Part shown: positions 35,830 through 43,810 of the stretch, one piece after another
How positions within the stretch are numbered: position 1 is the stretch's first letter
Layout of the letters: each line of letters starts with the position of its first letter
Assembly: GCA_016711045.1 (NCBI GenBank)
Contig: JADJTT010000002.1
Span: 558,001-622,000, forward strand
Direction of reading: 5' to 3'
Source: Saprospirales bacterium
Lineage (GTDB): Bacteria > Bacteroidota > Bacteroidia > Chitinophagales > Saprospiraceae
Length of the DNA: 64,000 nucleotides
The notes under the pieces: generated by a model
What the model was told of the DNA's origin: nothing
Seen by the model: the letters and a program-made list of their open reading frames with translations, nothing else
Database searches by the model: none
Position numbers and translations under genes: made by a program

Positions 35830-37231
35830 CTACCCGATCTTTTCTCCCACCATGCTCTCCGGCTTCACCCACTGATCAAACTGCTCAGCCGTGAGCAGCC
35901 CTAATTCAACGGAGGCTTCCTTCAAAGTCTTGTTCTCCTTATGAGCCTTCTTGGCGATCTTGGCCGCATTCTCATACCCGATGTGCGGATTGAGGGCCGT
36001 GACCAGCATCAGGGAGTTTTCCAGGTGCTTCTGGATCACGGGCAGGTTGGCCTTGATGCCTACGGCGCAATTCACGTTGAACGAATCGCAGGCCTCACCG
36101 AGCAGACGGGCCGATTGCAGCACGTTGGAGGCGATGAGCGGTTTGAAGACGTTGAGCTCGAAGTGGCCGGTCATGCCACCGATCGACACCGCCACATCGT
36201 TGCCGACCACCTGGGCGCAGACCATAGTGAGGGCTTCGGGCTGGGTGGGGTTCACCTTGCCCGGCATGATGGACGAACCCGGTTCGTTGTCGGGGATGAC
36301 GATCTCGCCGATACCGCAGCGCGGGCCGGAACTGAGCATCCGGACGTCGTTGGCGATTTTCATGAGGGAAACCGCCGCGCGTTTCAGGGCACCTGAAAGC
36401 TCGACCATCGCATCGTGTGCGGCCAGGCCTTCAAATTTATTGGGGGCAGTAACAAACGGCAGGCCGGTAAATTCGGCGATCTTTTTGGCCACTACCACAT
36501 CGTAGCCTTTGGGTGTATTGAGGCCGGTGCCGACGGCGGTGCCGCCCAGGGCCAATTCGCGCACCATTTCCATGGCGTTGCGGATGGCCCGCATGGAGTT
36601 GTCGACCTGTTGCAGATAGCCCGAAAATTCCTGACCCAGCGTAAGCGGCGTAGCATCCATGAAGTGGGTGCGGCCCGTCTTGACCACATCCTTAAACTCA
36701 GTCACCTTCTTCGCCAGGGTGTCGCGCAGGCGTTGCATGCCCGGGCAGGGTCACCTCCGCAGCCATTTTGTAGGCGGCGATGTGCATGGCGGTGGGGAAG
36801 GTATCGTTGGAAGATTGCGACTTATTGACATCGTCGTTGGGGTGGAGGACCTTTTTGGCGTCAGCCAGCTGTCCACCGGATAATACGTGTGCCCGGTAGG
36901 CCACCACCTCATTGACGTTCATATTGCTTTGTGTACCGGAACCCGTCTGCCAGATCACGAGGGGGAATTCGCCGTCGAGTTTCCCGTCCAGGATCTCGTC
37001 GCACACCCGGCTGATGAGGTCGCGCTTATCGGCGGGCAGCACGCCCAGGTCGCAGTTGGCGTGGGCGGCTGCTTTTTTCAGGTAGGCGAATGCGTAGATG
37101 ATCTCCCGGGGCATGGAGCCTTCCGGGCCGATCTTGAAATTGTTGCGGGAACGTTCGGTTTGTGCGCCCCAATATTTGTCGGCAGGTACCTGGACTTCGC
37201 CCATGGTATCGTGTTCAGTACGGTAATTCAT
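35830..37231 (-). pseudogene. fumC: Class II fumarate hydratase, split by one frameshift
   Basis: Fumarase C (TCA cycle, fumarate to malate, homotetramer). Two overlapping reading frames give one protein: 37231-36698 starts MNYRTEHDTMGEVQVPADKYWGAQTERS and includes the NEVVAYRA and SSNDTFPTAMH regions; 36738-35830 continues MQRLRDTLAKKV..., with the family signature GSSIMPGKVNPTQ and EALTMVCAQVVGND. The break is at CCC 36740-36742 (plus strand): removing one C joins ...EVTLPG to MQRLRD as in intact fumarases (~464 residues). Everything else is conserved, so a sequencing or assembly error is the simplest explanation. Coordinates cover both parts. Confidence 0.9.
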
Positions 37232-37416
37232 ATCGGATGATTTAAATGATTTTGAATTGCTACAAAAATAACAAACGGGGAGGGCTTCCGGCCACCAAGT
37301 CTGTTATTTTTTAATGGGCCCGGTATTAAACTTCTTAACTTTACTCCTGTTACCTAAATGAAATCTTTTTATCCAACCGGCAAGTCTTCGTGGCTGCCCT
37401 AAATCCAAATACCACT

Positions 37417-38049
37417 ATGGCATTCAAACTACCCGATCTCCCTTACGCATTCGACGCACTGGAACCCAACATCGATGCACGTACAATGGAAATCCACCAT
37501 GGCAAGCACCATGGCGGCTATACCGATAAGCTCAATGCCGCTATAGCAGGCACTCCGCTCGAAGGGATGAAAATAGAAGATATTCTGGCCCAGGTTTCCA
37601 AGCATGGCGGCGCCGTGCGCAACAACGGGGGCGGTTATTACAACCACTGCCTGTTTTGGGAAATCATGTCGCCCAACGGTGGCGGAGAACCCACCTCACA
37701 AATGAATATCTCTAAAGCTATCGACCGAGATTTCGGTTCCTTCGAGCATTTCAAGAATGAATTTGCTGCCGCTGCCACAACGGTCTTCGGTTCCGGTTGG
37801 GCCTGGCTTTGTGTGGATAAGAAAGATAAGCTGTCCATCTGCAGCACCCCCAACCAGGACAACCCGCTGATGGATGTCAACAATTTAGAAGGCACCCCGA
37901 TTCTAGGCCTGGATGTGTGGGAACACGCCTACTATCTCAACTACCAAAACCGGCGCCCCGACTATATTAACTCCTTCTTCAACGTCATCAACTGGCATGA
38001 AGTAACCAAGCGTTTTAACAATGCGAACGCTGGCGCTTCCAACCTTTGA
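37417..38049 (+). CDS. sodB: Superoxide dismutase (Fe/Mn family)
   Basis: Converts superoxide to hydrogen peroxide and oxygen. The 210 residues contain the metal ligands in the expected order: His in MEIHHGKHHGGY (near 27), His in YYNHCLFW (near 80), and Asp and His in DVWEHAYYLNYQNRR (near 170). GGGYYNHCLFW and FGSGWAWL are typical. Iron versus manganese cannot be decided from this reading. The ATG at 37417 gives the standard short N-terminus; a GTG at 37390 is less likely. A strong terminator follows. Confidence 0.95.
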   Translation: MAFKLPDLPYAFDALEPNIDARTMEIHHGKHHGGYTDKLNAAIAGTPLEGMKIEDILAQVSKHGGAVRNNGGGYYNHCLFWEIMSPNGGGEPTSQMNISKAIDRDFGSFEHFKNEFAAAATTVFGSGWAWLCVDKKDKLSICSTPNQDNPLMDVNNLEGTPILGLDVWEHAYYLNYQNRRPDYINSFFNVINWHEVTKRFNNANAGASNL

Positions 38050-38075
38050 TCCTTTTTTCTTAAAATTTTGGCATC

Positions 38076-38116
38076 AAAAAATAACCCGTCCCTCGCAGGA
38101 CGGGTTATTTTTTTTT
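38076..38116 (+). terminator. Terminator after the superoxide dismutase gene
   Basis: A stem of about 16 bp (A5 + ATAACCCGTCC/GGACGGGTTAT + T5) with loop CTCGCA, followed by further T residues, begins 27 nt after the stop codon. Confidence 0.92.
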
Positions 38117-38126
38117 AAATATTGTC

Positions 38127-38157
38127 TTGCGGCACGTTACCAAAACTCCTATCTTGC
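38127..38157 (+). promoter_or_regulatory. Promoter of a small transcription unit
   Basis: TTG (38127-38129), 20-nt spacer, TATCTTGC (from 38150): six of eight -7 positions match. It lies just behind the sodB terminator and before the 22-codon frame at 38219. Confidence 0.5.
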
Positions 38158-38218
38158 ACACTAATTGGGTACAGAACATATCGAACGAACATATTCAATA
38201 ATCAAAAAATCCCATCCC

Positions 38219-38287
38219 ATGATCATTGCATCAGTTTTGCTGCTCATCGTGTTGTTATTCCGTTACGAGATCGTAGCTAAAGCTTAA
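38219..38287 (+). CDS. Possible 22-residue single-helix membrane peptide
   Basis: ATG frame reading MIIASVLLLIVLLFRYEIVAKA then TAA. Residues 1-14 are a continuous hydrophobic helix, followed by Arg, Glu and Lys, the look of a small inner-membrane peptide with the tail on the positive side. The frame sits between its own promoter-like signal (38127-38157) and a strong terminator (38314-38353), so a ~200-nt transcript is likely. The alternative is a small RNA in which the frame is accidental. No homologue is known to me. Confidence 0.4.
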   Translation: MIIASVLLLIVLLFRYEIVAKA

Positions 38288-38313
38288 AACCCGCTGAAAG
38301 AACAAACACGATG

Positions 38314-38353
38314 AGAAAAGGCTTTCCCGACCAGGTCGGCGAAAGCCTTTTCT
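38314..38353 (+). terminator. Terminator of the small transcription unit
   Basis: A 13-bp outer stem (38314-38326 with 38341-38353) plus an inner 5-bp stem, with a T-rich right arm and tail. It follows the 22-codon frame by 26 nt. A matching A-rich left flank means it could act in both directions. Confidence 0.8.
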
Positions 38354-38746
38354 TCTTGTTTTCCTACCTTTCCCTAAATATGTTATACCGCAGACATATT
38401 TAATGGGCTGAATAGTTTCATATTCAAATTTTCTGACATATAATTGCACTGCAAATCGGCCGATTCCTTGTTGGCAATTTGCAGTTGCGTTAGACTTTCC
38501 TACCCAAATACCGATTCTTTACATTGTTGACCTTTGGCCATTGTTGTGGTTTCAGTCTCGTCGGCTGATCGATTTAATTCGGCTACTACTCAAACACAAT
38601 AAATGGTCCGCTCATGAAAAATGCACAAAAACTACTGACATCCACCTCCAACAAAAAAACCGGAGAAGATTTTCTCGATGCGTAATTGAAAAGATCTCTC
38701 CAAAAGGAGAAGCGGCTTCCGTTGAAAAACGTGAAGCCGTTTTTTT
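38354..38746 (+). other. Intergenic stretch with a second terminator and no confident gene
   Basis: About 390 bases. The only strong signal is a terminator at 38711-38749 (stem around a GAAA-capped inner hairpin, then T9). A 23-codon frame at 38614-38685 (MKNAQKLLTSTSN...) precedes it, and GACCTTTG at about 38528 is a weak -7 box. A small transcript on the plus strand is likely, but whether it is coding is undecided. Confidence 0.35.
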
Positions 38747-38749
38747 TTA
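38711..38749 (+). terminator. Terminator convergent with the frameshifted unknown gene
   Basis: Stem AGCGGCTTC/GAAGCCGT capped by CGTT-GAAA-AACG and followed by nine T. It lies directly against the stop codon of the minus-strand gene that ends at 38747. Confidence 0.8.
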
Positions 38750-40178
38750 AATGCTTTGGATATAATCAATCCGATTCAGGAGCCAGTCTTTCGCAATGAC
38801 CTGATCGGATTCGGCTATGTTCTTTTGAATTTTTTGTAAATTCTTATACGGTCGGCCCGCACTGGCAATCTGCGCCAGGTTTTTGGTAAAGGACAAAAAG
38901 AGGAGATAAGCCTGTTTTCGATTCTCCGAAAGTTCCTTATCCCGGAGTAAATAGCGATAAAAGGCTTCCAAAAGCGAATAAAATTGATCACTAAAAGCCA
39001 ACGGTCTTCCGGAAGCCTGATGGAAATAAGTGCGCAACAACAAAGATCGCCCCCGGATGGCATAGCCCACCGTAGAATATTCCACCTCTTGCAGCAGCCC
39101 TATCACTTCCTCAAATTCACCCTGATAGTATCGCAAAAAAGCTTTCCCCAGCGCCACGGCGTTATCCCGGATATTGGGAGCCAAACGGGACTCATAATCC
39201 AAAATAAACTGCGCTGCCTGATCAAACTCCTGGATAAATGCCCCATTGACAATAATATTGGTAAATGTGGTATCTCCTAATTCCCCTTTCTCATTAAAAA
39301 TGACCTGGTATTCAAGGCCTTGGTTATAAAGATCCCAGGTTTCTCTGAGATGAGAAGCTCCTTTTTCGTTGGCCACCCGGACGGCAATATTGATCAGACT
39401 CTGAAACAATACTCTCCGGTCTTTGTAGACCAGATTTGGTACCCCCTGGAAAAAACAGCTCTTTGACCTCACTATAAGCCTCCTGATTAAATCCACTTCT
39501 CAATAAATTGATCAGTTTCAGGTAGAGGGCCCCTGGAAAGGCAAGGTTTCCTTTCTCCGCCTGCTTATTTATTTCTTCCAAAAAATGGATTTCCCCGGAT
39601 CTCGACAGATAACCTTCCCTGGAAACCTGCAGCGCAGAAAGTCGAAGTTTGGAAAGCATAAAAAATTGGTCCAGATCATCCTGTGCTCCTTCCAAATACC
39701 GGTCCTTGGAGTCGTCTGCTTCGAATAGCAGATCCTGGAGTTGAAACCGGAGCCATTGTTGCGCTGCGCTTACCCCCGCCTGAGCCTGAAAATCATCCAG
39801 ATACCGGTTCCCTGTTCGAAAAGTGAGCTCGATTAAGTCCCGTGCCTGAAATTCCTTGATCAGCAGAAGTTGTTGTATTTCTTCCTCTCTGGAAAATGCC
39901 CGCCAGCTATAATATTGGACTACTTTTAGAGTCAGATCGGAAAAAAGATTCCGGATCCGCCTTTCATTATATTCCAGGTTCGGAAAAAGAATTCTATGGA
40001 CTTTTTCATTTTCAAAATCCGCTTCCCGAAATTCCGGATGCAAGGGGGTAAGTATGGCCAAAAGCCGGCGCACCGAGTCATTGGTATTCACCAAAGGCAT
40101 GTGTAAATACTGAAAAAGGTCTTCCAGCTCTTTTTTTTCCAATGCCGACAGTAAAAAAATTAACTTGGGCTTAGCCAT
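38747..40178 (-). pseudogene. Helix-rich protein of unknown function, split by one frameshift
   Basis: Two overlapping minus-strand frames form one protein of about 475 residues: 40178-39324 (MAKPKLIFLLSALEKKELEDLFQYL...) and 39496-38747 (ending ...KDWLLNRIDYIQSI). They join in the A6 run 39450-39455 (plus strand): dropping one base gives ...SEVKELFFQGVPNLVYKDRRVLF. The protein is almost wholly helical, rich in Leu, Glu and Gln, with no signal peptide or membrane segment and no motif I recognise; a TPR-like architecture is possible. Upstream of it, the plus-strand small-RNA units are divergent. The frameshift may be a sequencing error. Confidence 0.65.
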
Positions 40179-40212
40179 ATTAAGGGACAATTTATGGTAG
40201 TTTTTAGTTTTT

Positions 40213-40259
40213 AGTTTTCAACTTTCAGTTGATAATCAATCAACTGAAAATTGAAAACT
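40213..40259. repeat. A/T-rich palindrome before small-RNA copy 1
   Basis: Arms 40213-40233 and 40239-40259 pair at 20 of 21 positions; built from AACTGAAAA-like words. It lies upstream of the duplicated unit, as the similar palindrome 40491-40558 does for copy 2. Confidence 0.7.
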
Positions 40260-40280
40260 GAAAACTGAAAATTGAAAATG

Positions 40281-40441
40281 AAGGGACAAAGTTAGTAAAT
40301 TGTCTTTGACAGCCCGATCTTTCTGCCGCATCTTTGTACTGTCGCTAAGGAATAACACATCTTACACACGACAACCCAAACAAATAAGCAAGAAACTACT
40401 TTTAAGTAAAAAAAGACCGCCTTTGAGCGGTCTTTTTTTTT
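40281..40441 (+). repeat. Tandem duplication, copy 1 (small-RNA unit)
   Basis: Nearly identical to 40573-40735 at an offset of 292 nt: up to position 40410 I count three base differences, then a one-A length change and two changes in the terminator hairpin. It contains promoter, RNA and terminator. Confidence 0.9.
40342..40441 (+). ncRNA. Probable small RNA, copy 1
   Basis: Promoter TTG (40306-40308), 20 nt, CATCTTTG (40329-40336); transcription is predicted from about 40342. The ~70-nt body is C/A-rich with no ATG and no open frame. It ends with the intrinsic terminator AGACCGC-CTTTGA-GCGGTCT followed by T8. The unit lies between two minus-strand genes and points at the end of the OmpA-like gene. 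I do not recognise the family. Confidence 0.65.
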
Positions 40442-40490
40442 ACCTGCCTCCCGCGTAGCATTTCAACACTTTCAGGGGACAATCTTAAGT

Positions 40491-40558
40491 AGTTTTCAGT
40501 GCTTAGTTTTTAGTTTTTAGTTGATAATCAATAAACTAAAAACTAAGCACTGAAAACT
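40491..40558. repeat. A/T-rich palindrome before small-RNA copy 2
   Basis: Perfect 26-bp arms (40491-40516 and 40533-40558) around a 16-nt loop that can itself pair (TTGAT/ATCAA). It is similar in wording, but not identical, to the palindrome 40213-40259. Confidence 0.8.
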
Positions 40559-40572
40559 AAACACTATTACTA

Positions 40573-40735
40573 AAGGGACAAAGGTAGTAAATTGTCTTTG
40601 ACGACCCGATCTTTCTGCCGCATCTTTGTACTGTCGCTAAGGAATAACACATCTTACACACGACAACCCAAACAAATAAGCAAGAAACTACTTTTAAGTA
40701 AAAAAAAGACTGCCTCTGAGCGGTCTTTTTTTTTT
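40573..40735 (+). repeat. Tandem duplication, copy 2 (small-RNA unit)
   Basis: Second copy of the 160-bp unit. In its terminator stem a C has become T, replacing a C-G pair with a T-G wobble, and one loop base changed, so pairing is retained. Confidence 0.9.
40634..40735 (+). ncRNA. Probable small RNA, copy 2
   Basis: Promoter TTG (40598-40600), 20 nt, CATCTTTG (40621-40628). The RNA body is identical to copy 1; terminator AGACTGC-CTCTGA-GCGGTCT followed by T10. The T-run covers the stop codon (40734-40736) of the convergent OmpA-like gene, so it may also serve as that gene's 3' end or overlap its mRNA. Confidence 0.65.
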
Positions 40736-41813
40736 ATTCTTTTTCCCTGCGTCGTTTCTGGAGACTTGGATTCTCCAGGATGTGAATTTCCACTCTTCTG
40801 TTTAATGCTTGTTCTTCCAGGGTTCGGGCACGCGGGTAGATCATTTCATAATTTCCATACCCTTGGAAGGTCATCCGGTTCTGGTCTATTCCATGTTCCA
40901 GCAGGTACATAAAAACCCGTTTGGCCCTGCGTACAGATAGTCCGTAATTCCAGCTGTCTTTTGACACGGGCGGGTTGTTGGGCAAGTTGATATGCCCCGC
41001 GATCTCAATCCGGATATCGGGATTGAATTGCATGAACTTTAAGAGTTTGGGCAACTCGGGTTCAGATTTTGGCAACAAGGTGTCCTGATTTCCCACGAAA
41101 TAAAAATTCTTCAGGGTAAGTACCTCTCCTTCCAGGGCTGGAGGAAGTGGCAGAGTTACTTTTATGGGTTCCAGGCTGTTGGGGACGAGTGTTTGCGTTT
41201 CGAAAAAATAGCCGGGCGCATATACAGTCACTTCCAGGGGAATCCGGTCGGGAACCGGGGTTCGGAAAAAGCCAACCGTATCTGTTTCGAGCGAATCGGT
41301 GAGGAACCTGGACCGAATGGCCACGGTAGCTTGAATCCCCTCCTTTGTTTCTGCATCGACCACCTGGCCTGCCAGCCAGGTCATTTGAGTGCGCTGCCAA
41401 AGCTCCACGGTAGCTCGCCGGTTCAATTGCTTTCCCCCTTCTGTTTGGTTGCTGGCAACCGGGCGACGTTCCCCAAACGGCACCACCTTCATTTGTTCCG
41501 GCGAGATTCCATGCGCTTCAAAAAAACGCCGAACCGTCTCCGCGCGCCGTTCTGATAGCGCTTCATTGAATTCGTCTCCCCCATCGGCATCGGTATGCGC
41601 TTCGATCCGTAAAAACCTGCGGGTAGTAGTTCTGCACTTGTCGGCGATAGATTGTAAGATAGAATCTGCACCGGGCTGCAGCTCATGCGCATTCACGTCA
41701 AAAAAAACGGCTACCTGATCGATGGTAAACGTGCTGTCAAAAACCTCCTGGCCGAAAAGTGGAAATCCGGCCAGGGTAGCAAGCATGGAAAGGAAAAAGA
41801 GCCTAATTTGCAT
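40734..41813 (-). CDS. Outer-membrane protein with two OmpA-like domains
   Basis: A 359-residue exported protein with a signal peptide (cleaved after ...FPLFG). Residues ~30-140 form one OmpA-C-like domain (FDVNAHELQPGADSIL, RIEAHTDADGGDEFN, LSERRAETVRRFFEAHGI, LNRRATVEL). Residues ~145-215 form a carboxypeptidase-regulatory-like beta domain (AGQVVDAETKEGI ... VTVYAPGYFFET). Residues ~230-350 form a second OmpA-like domain (IRIEIAGHINLP, YGLSVRRAKRVFMYLLEHGI, LNRRVEIHIL). It probably anchors to peptidoglycan; two such domains separated by a beta module is unusual, most family members having one at the C-terminus. Confidence 0.85.
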   Translation of the reverse strand: MQIRLFFLSMLATLAGFPLFGQEVFDSTFTIDQVAVFFDVNAHELQPGADSILQSIADKCRTTTRRFLRIEAHTDADGGDEFNEALSERRAETVRRFFEAHGISPEQMKVVPFGERRPVASNQTEGGKQLNRRATVELWQRTQMTWLAGQVVDAETKEGIQATVAIRSRFLTDSLETDTVGFFRTPVPDRIPLEVTVYAPGYFFETQTLVPNSLEPIKVTLPLPPALEGEVLTLKNFYFVGNQDTLLPKSEPELPKLLKFMQFNPDIRIEIAGHINLPNNPPVSKDSWNYGLSVRRAKRVFMYLLEHGIDQNRMTFQGYGNYEMIYPRARTLEEQALNRRVEIHILENPSLQKRRREKE

Positions 41814-41871
41814 ATATGCCTCTATTTTGGTCTTTATGAATTCAAGTTACGCACCAGTGCTTAATTAGCAT

Positions 41872-41918
41872 TTTTAAAGACATAATTGCCGCCTCCGGCG
41901 GCAATTATGTCTTTAAAA
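41872..41918. repeat. 22-bp-arm palindrome in a divergent intergenic region
   Basis: Perfect arms 41872-41893 and 41897-41918 with loop TCC. It lies between two genes transcribed away from each other (OmpA-like minus, lepA plus), where a terminator is not expected. The right flank (AACGC) has no T-run. Confidence 0.8.
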
Positions 41919-42005
41919 CGCATCTTTCCAAAAAAGTTACACGGAAACTCCCAAAAGCGGGTAAAAACAGGCGAACCAAACCCATCTTTGCATGTTAATA
42001 TCGCG

Positions 42006-42013
42006 TATATTTG
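42006..42013 (+). promoter_or_regulatory. -7 box close to the lepA start codon
   Basis: TATATTTG ends 6 nt before the ATG, but the nearest TTG (41988-41990) is only 15 nt upstream of it. A second candidate, CATCTTTG at 41983-41990, would give a leader of about 25 nt. Confidence 0.4.
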
Positions 42014-42019
42014 CGGCCT

Positions 42020-43810
42020 ATGAAGAATATTAGAAATTTTTGTGTGATTGCGCATATCGACCATGGGAAGAGTACGCTCTCCGACCGTCTGCTGGAATTT
42101 ACCAAGACGATCTCCGAGCGGGATATGAAGGCCCAGGCCCTGGATGATATGGATCTGGAAAGAGAAAGAGGGATAACCATAAAAAGCCATGCCATACAGA
42201 TGAATTATCTGCATACGGATGGCCAGGCTTATTTATTTAACATGATCGACACACCCGGCCATGTGGATTTTTCCTACGAGGTATCGCGATCGATCGCTGC
42301 CTGCGAAGGGGCCTTACTGTTAGTCGACGCCACGCAGGGTATCCAGGCACAGACAATTTCCAACCTCTACCTTGCTATCGATCACAACCTGACGATCATT
42401 CCCATTCTCAATAAGATCGACATGGAAAGTGCCATGATCGACGAGGTAGCGGAACAGATTATGGACCTGATCGGCTGTGATAAAGAAGATATTATCCTGG
42501 CTAGCGGGAAAACCGGCGAGGGGGTCCAGAATATCATGACTGCCATTGTGGAGCGGATTCCCGAACCTGCCGGAGATCCGGAAGCGCCGCTGCAAGCATT
42601 GATCTTCGATTCGGTATTCAACTCCTTTCGCGGCGTGATCGCCTATTACCGGATCATGAACGGCACCGTCAAAAAAGGGGATACGGTTCGTTTTTTCCAT
42701 ACCGCCAAAGAATACAATGCCGATGAGGTGGGGGTATTGAAAATGCAATTGTTACCTCAGACCAGCCTCAGTGCAGGCAATGTGGGCTATATCATTACCG
42801 GCATCAAAGTTTCCAAAGAGATCAAGGTCGGCGATACCATCACACAGGTACACAACCCCTGCAAGGAAGCCGTGAATGGTTTTGAGGACGTCAAACCAAT
42901 GGTCTTCGCCGGTATTTTCCCGCTCGATAACGACGATTTTGAGGATTTGCGCGACAGCCTGGAAAAACTCCAACTGAACGATGCTTCCCTGATCTTTGAG
43001 CCGGAATCTTCCGCGGCGCTAGGGTTTGGCTTCCGCTGTGGCTTCCTGGGCATGCTGCACCTCGATATCGTCCAGGAGCGCCTGATGCGGGAGTTCGATC
43101 AGGACGTGATAACCACAGTACCCAACGTAACGTACTACGTCTATCCGAAAAAGGGCGAAAAGCTGGTTGTGCGCATGCCCTCTGAATTGCCCGATCCCAC
43201 CGTGGTGGATTATATCGAGGAGCCCTACATCAACGCACAGGTCATCACCAAGCCGGAGTACATCGGGGCGATCATGACACTATGCCTGGACAAGCGCGGG
43301 GTCCTCATCAAGCAATTTTACCTTACCCAGGACCGGGTAGAGCTCGTGTTCGACCTGCCGCTAGCGGAGATCGTTTTCGACTTCTATGATCGGTTGAAGT
43401 CCATCTCCCGGGGCTATGCCTCTTTTGACTACCACATGAAAGATTACCGGGAAACCGATCTGGTCAGGCTCGACATTCGCCTCAACGGCGAACCCGTCGA
43501 CGCCATGTCGGCCCTGGTGCACCGGGATAAAGCCGAAGCATTCGGCCGTCAGATCTGCAAAAAGCTCAAAGAGCTCCTGCCTCGCCAACAGTTCGTCATC
43601 GCCATCCAGGCCTCCGTTGGAGGTAAGATCATCGCGCGCGAATCGATCTCCGCCATGCGCAAGGACGTAACGGCCAAATGTTACGGCGGGGATATTACCC
43701 GGAAACGCAAGCTGCTCGAAAAACAGAAAGAGGGGAAGAAACGCATGCGGCAGTTTGGTAAAGTAGAAGTGCCACAACGCGCGTTCCTCGAAGTATTGAA
43801 ATTGGATTAA
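42020..43810 (+). CDS. lepA: Elongation factor 4 (LepA)
   Basis: Translational GTPase that can back-translocate or remodel ribosomes. The 596 residues contain G1 AHIDHGKST (near residue 11), G3 DTPGHVDF (near 78), G4 NKID (near 132), EF-G-like domains II, III and V, and the LepA-specific C-terminal domain ending VGGKIIARESISAMRKDVTAKCYGGDITRKRKLLEKQKEGKKRM. The ATG at 42020 gives the family N-terminus MKNIRNFCVIAHIDHG; the in-frame TTG at 42011 is unlikely. Confidence 0.97.
   Translation: MKNIRNFCVIAHIDHGKSTLSDRLLEFTKTISERDMKAQALDDMDLERERGITIKSHAIQMNYLHTDGQAYLFNMIDTPGHVDFSYEVSRSIAACEGALLLVDATQGIQAQTISNLYLAIDHNLTIIPILNKIDMESAMIDEVAEQIMDLIGCDKEDIILASGKTGEGVQNIMTAIVERIPEPAGDPEAPLQALIFDSVFNSFRGVIAYYRIMNGTVKKGDTVRFFHTAKEYNADEVGVLKMQLLPQTSLSAGNVGYIITGIKVSKEIKVGDTITQVHNPCKEAVNGFEDVKPMVFAGIFPLDNDDFEDLRDSLEKLQLNDASLIFEPESSAALGFGFRCGFLGMLHLDIVQERLMREFDQDVITTVPNVTYYVYPKKGEKLVVRMPSELPDPTVVDYIEEPYINAQVITKPEYIGAIMTLCLDKRGVLIKQFYLTQDRVELVFDLPLAEIVFDFYDRLKSISRGYASFDYHMKDYRETDLVRLDIRLNGEPVDAMSALVHRDKAEAFGRQICKKLKELLPRQQFVIAIQASVGGKIIARESISAMRKDVTAKCYGGDITRKRKLLEKQKEGKKRMRQFGKVEVPQRAFLEVLKLD

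Noticed and set aside
38541..38750. A 69-codon plus-strand frame before the unknown gene
   Set aside because: It reads through the terminator hairpin and T-run, and its composition (basic, no motif) is that of non-coding sequence.
40201..40740. Repeats at 40.2-40.7 kb considered as a CRISPR array
   Set aside because: There are only two copies, 292 nt apart, each containing a promoter and a terminator; no short regular repeats with unique spacers and no cas gene.
41861..42214. A 117-codon minus-strand frame overlapping the lepA 5' end
   Set aside because: It spans the palindrome and the lepA promoter and coding start; no motif and no independent support.
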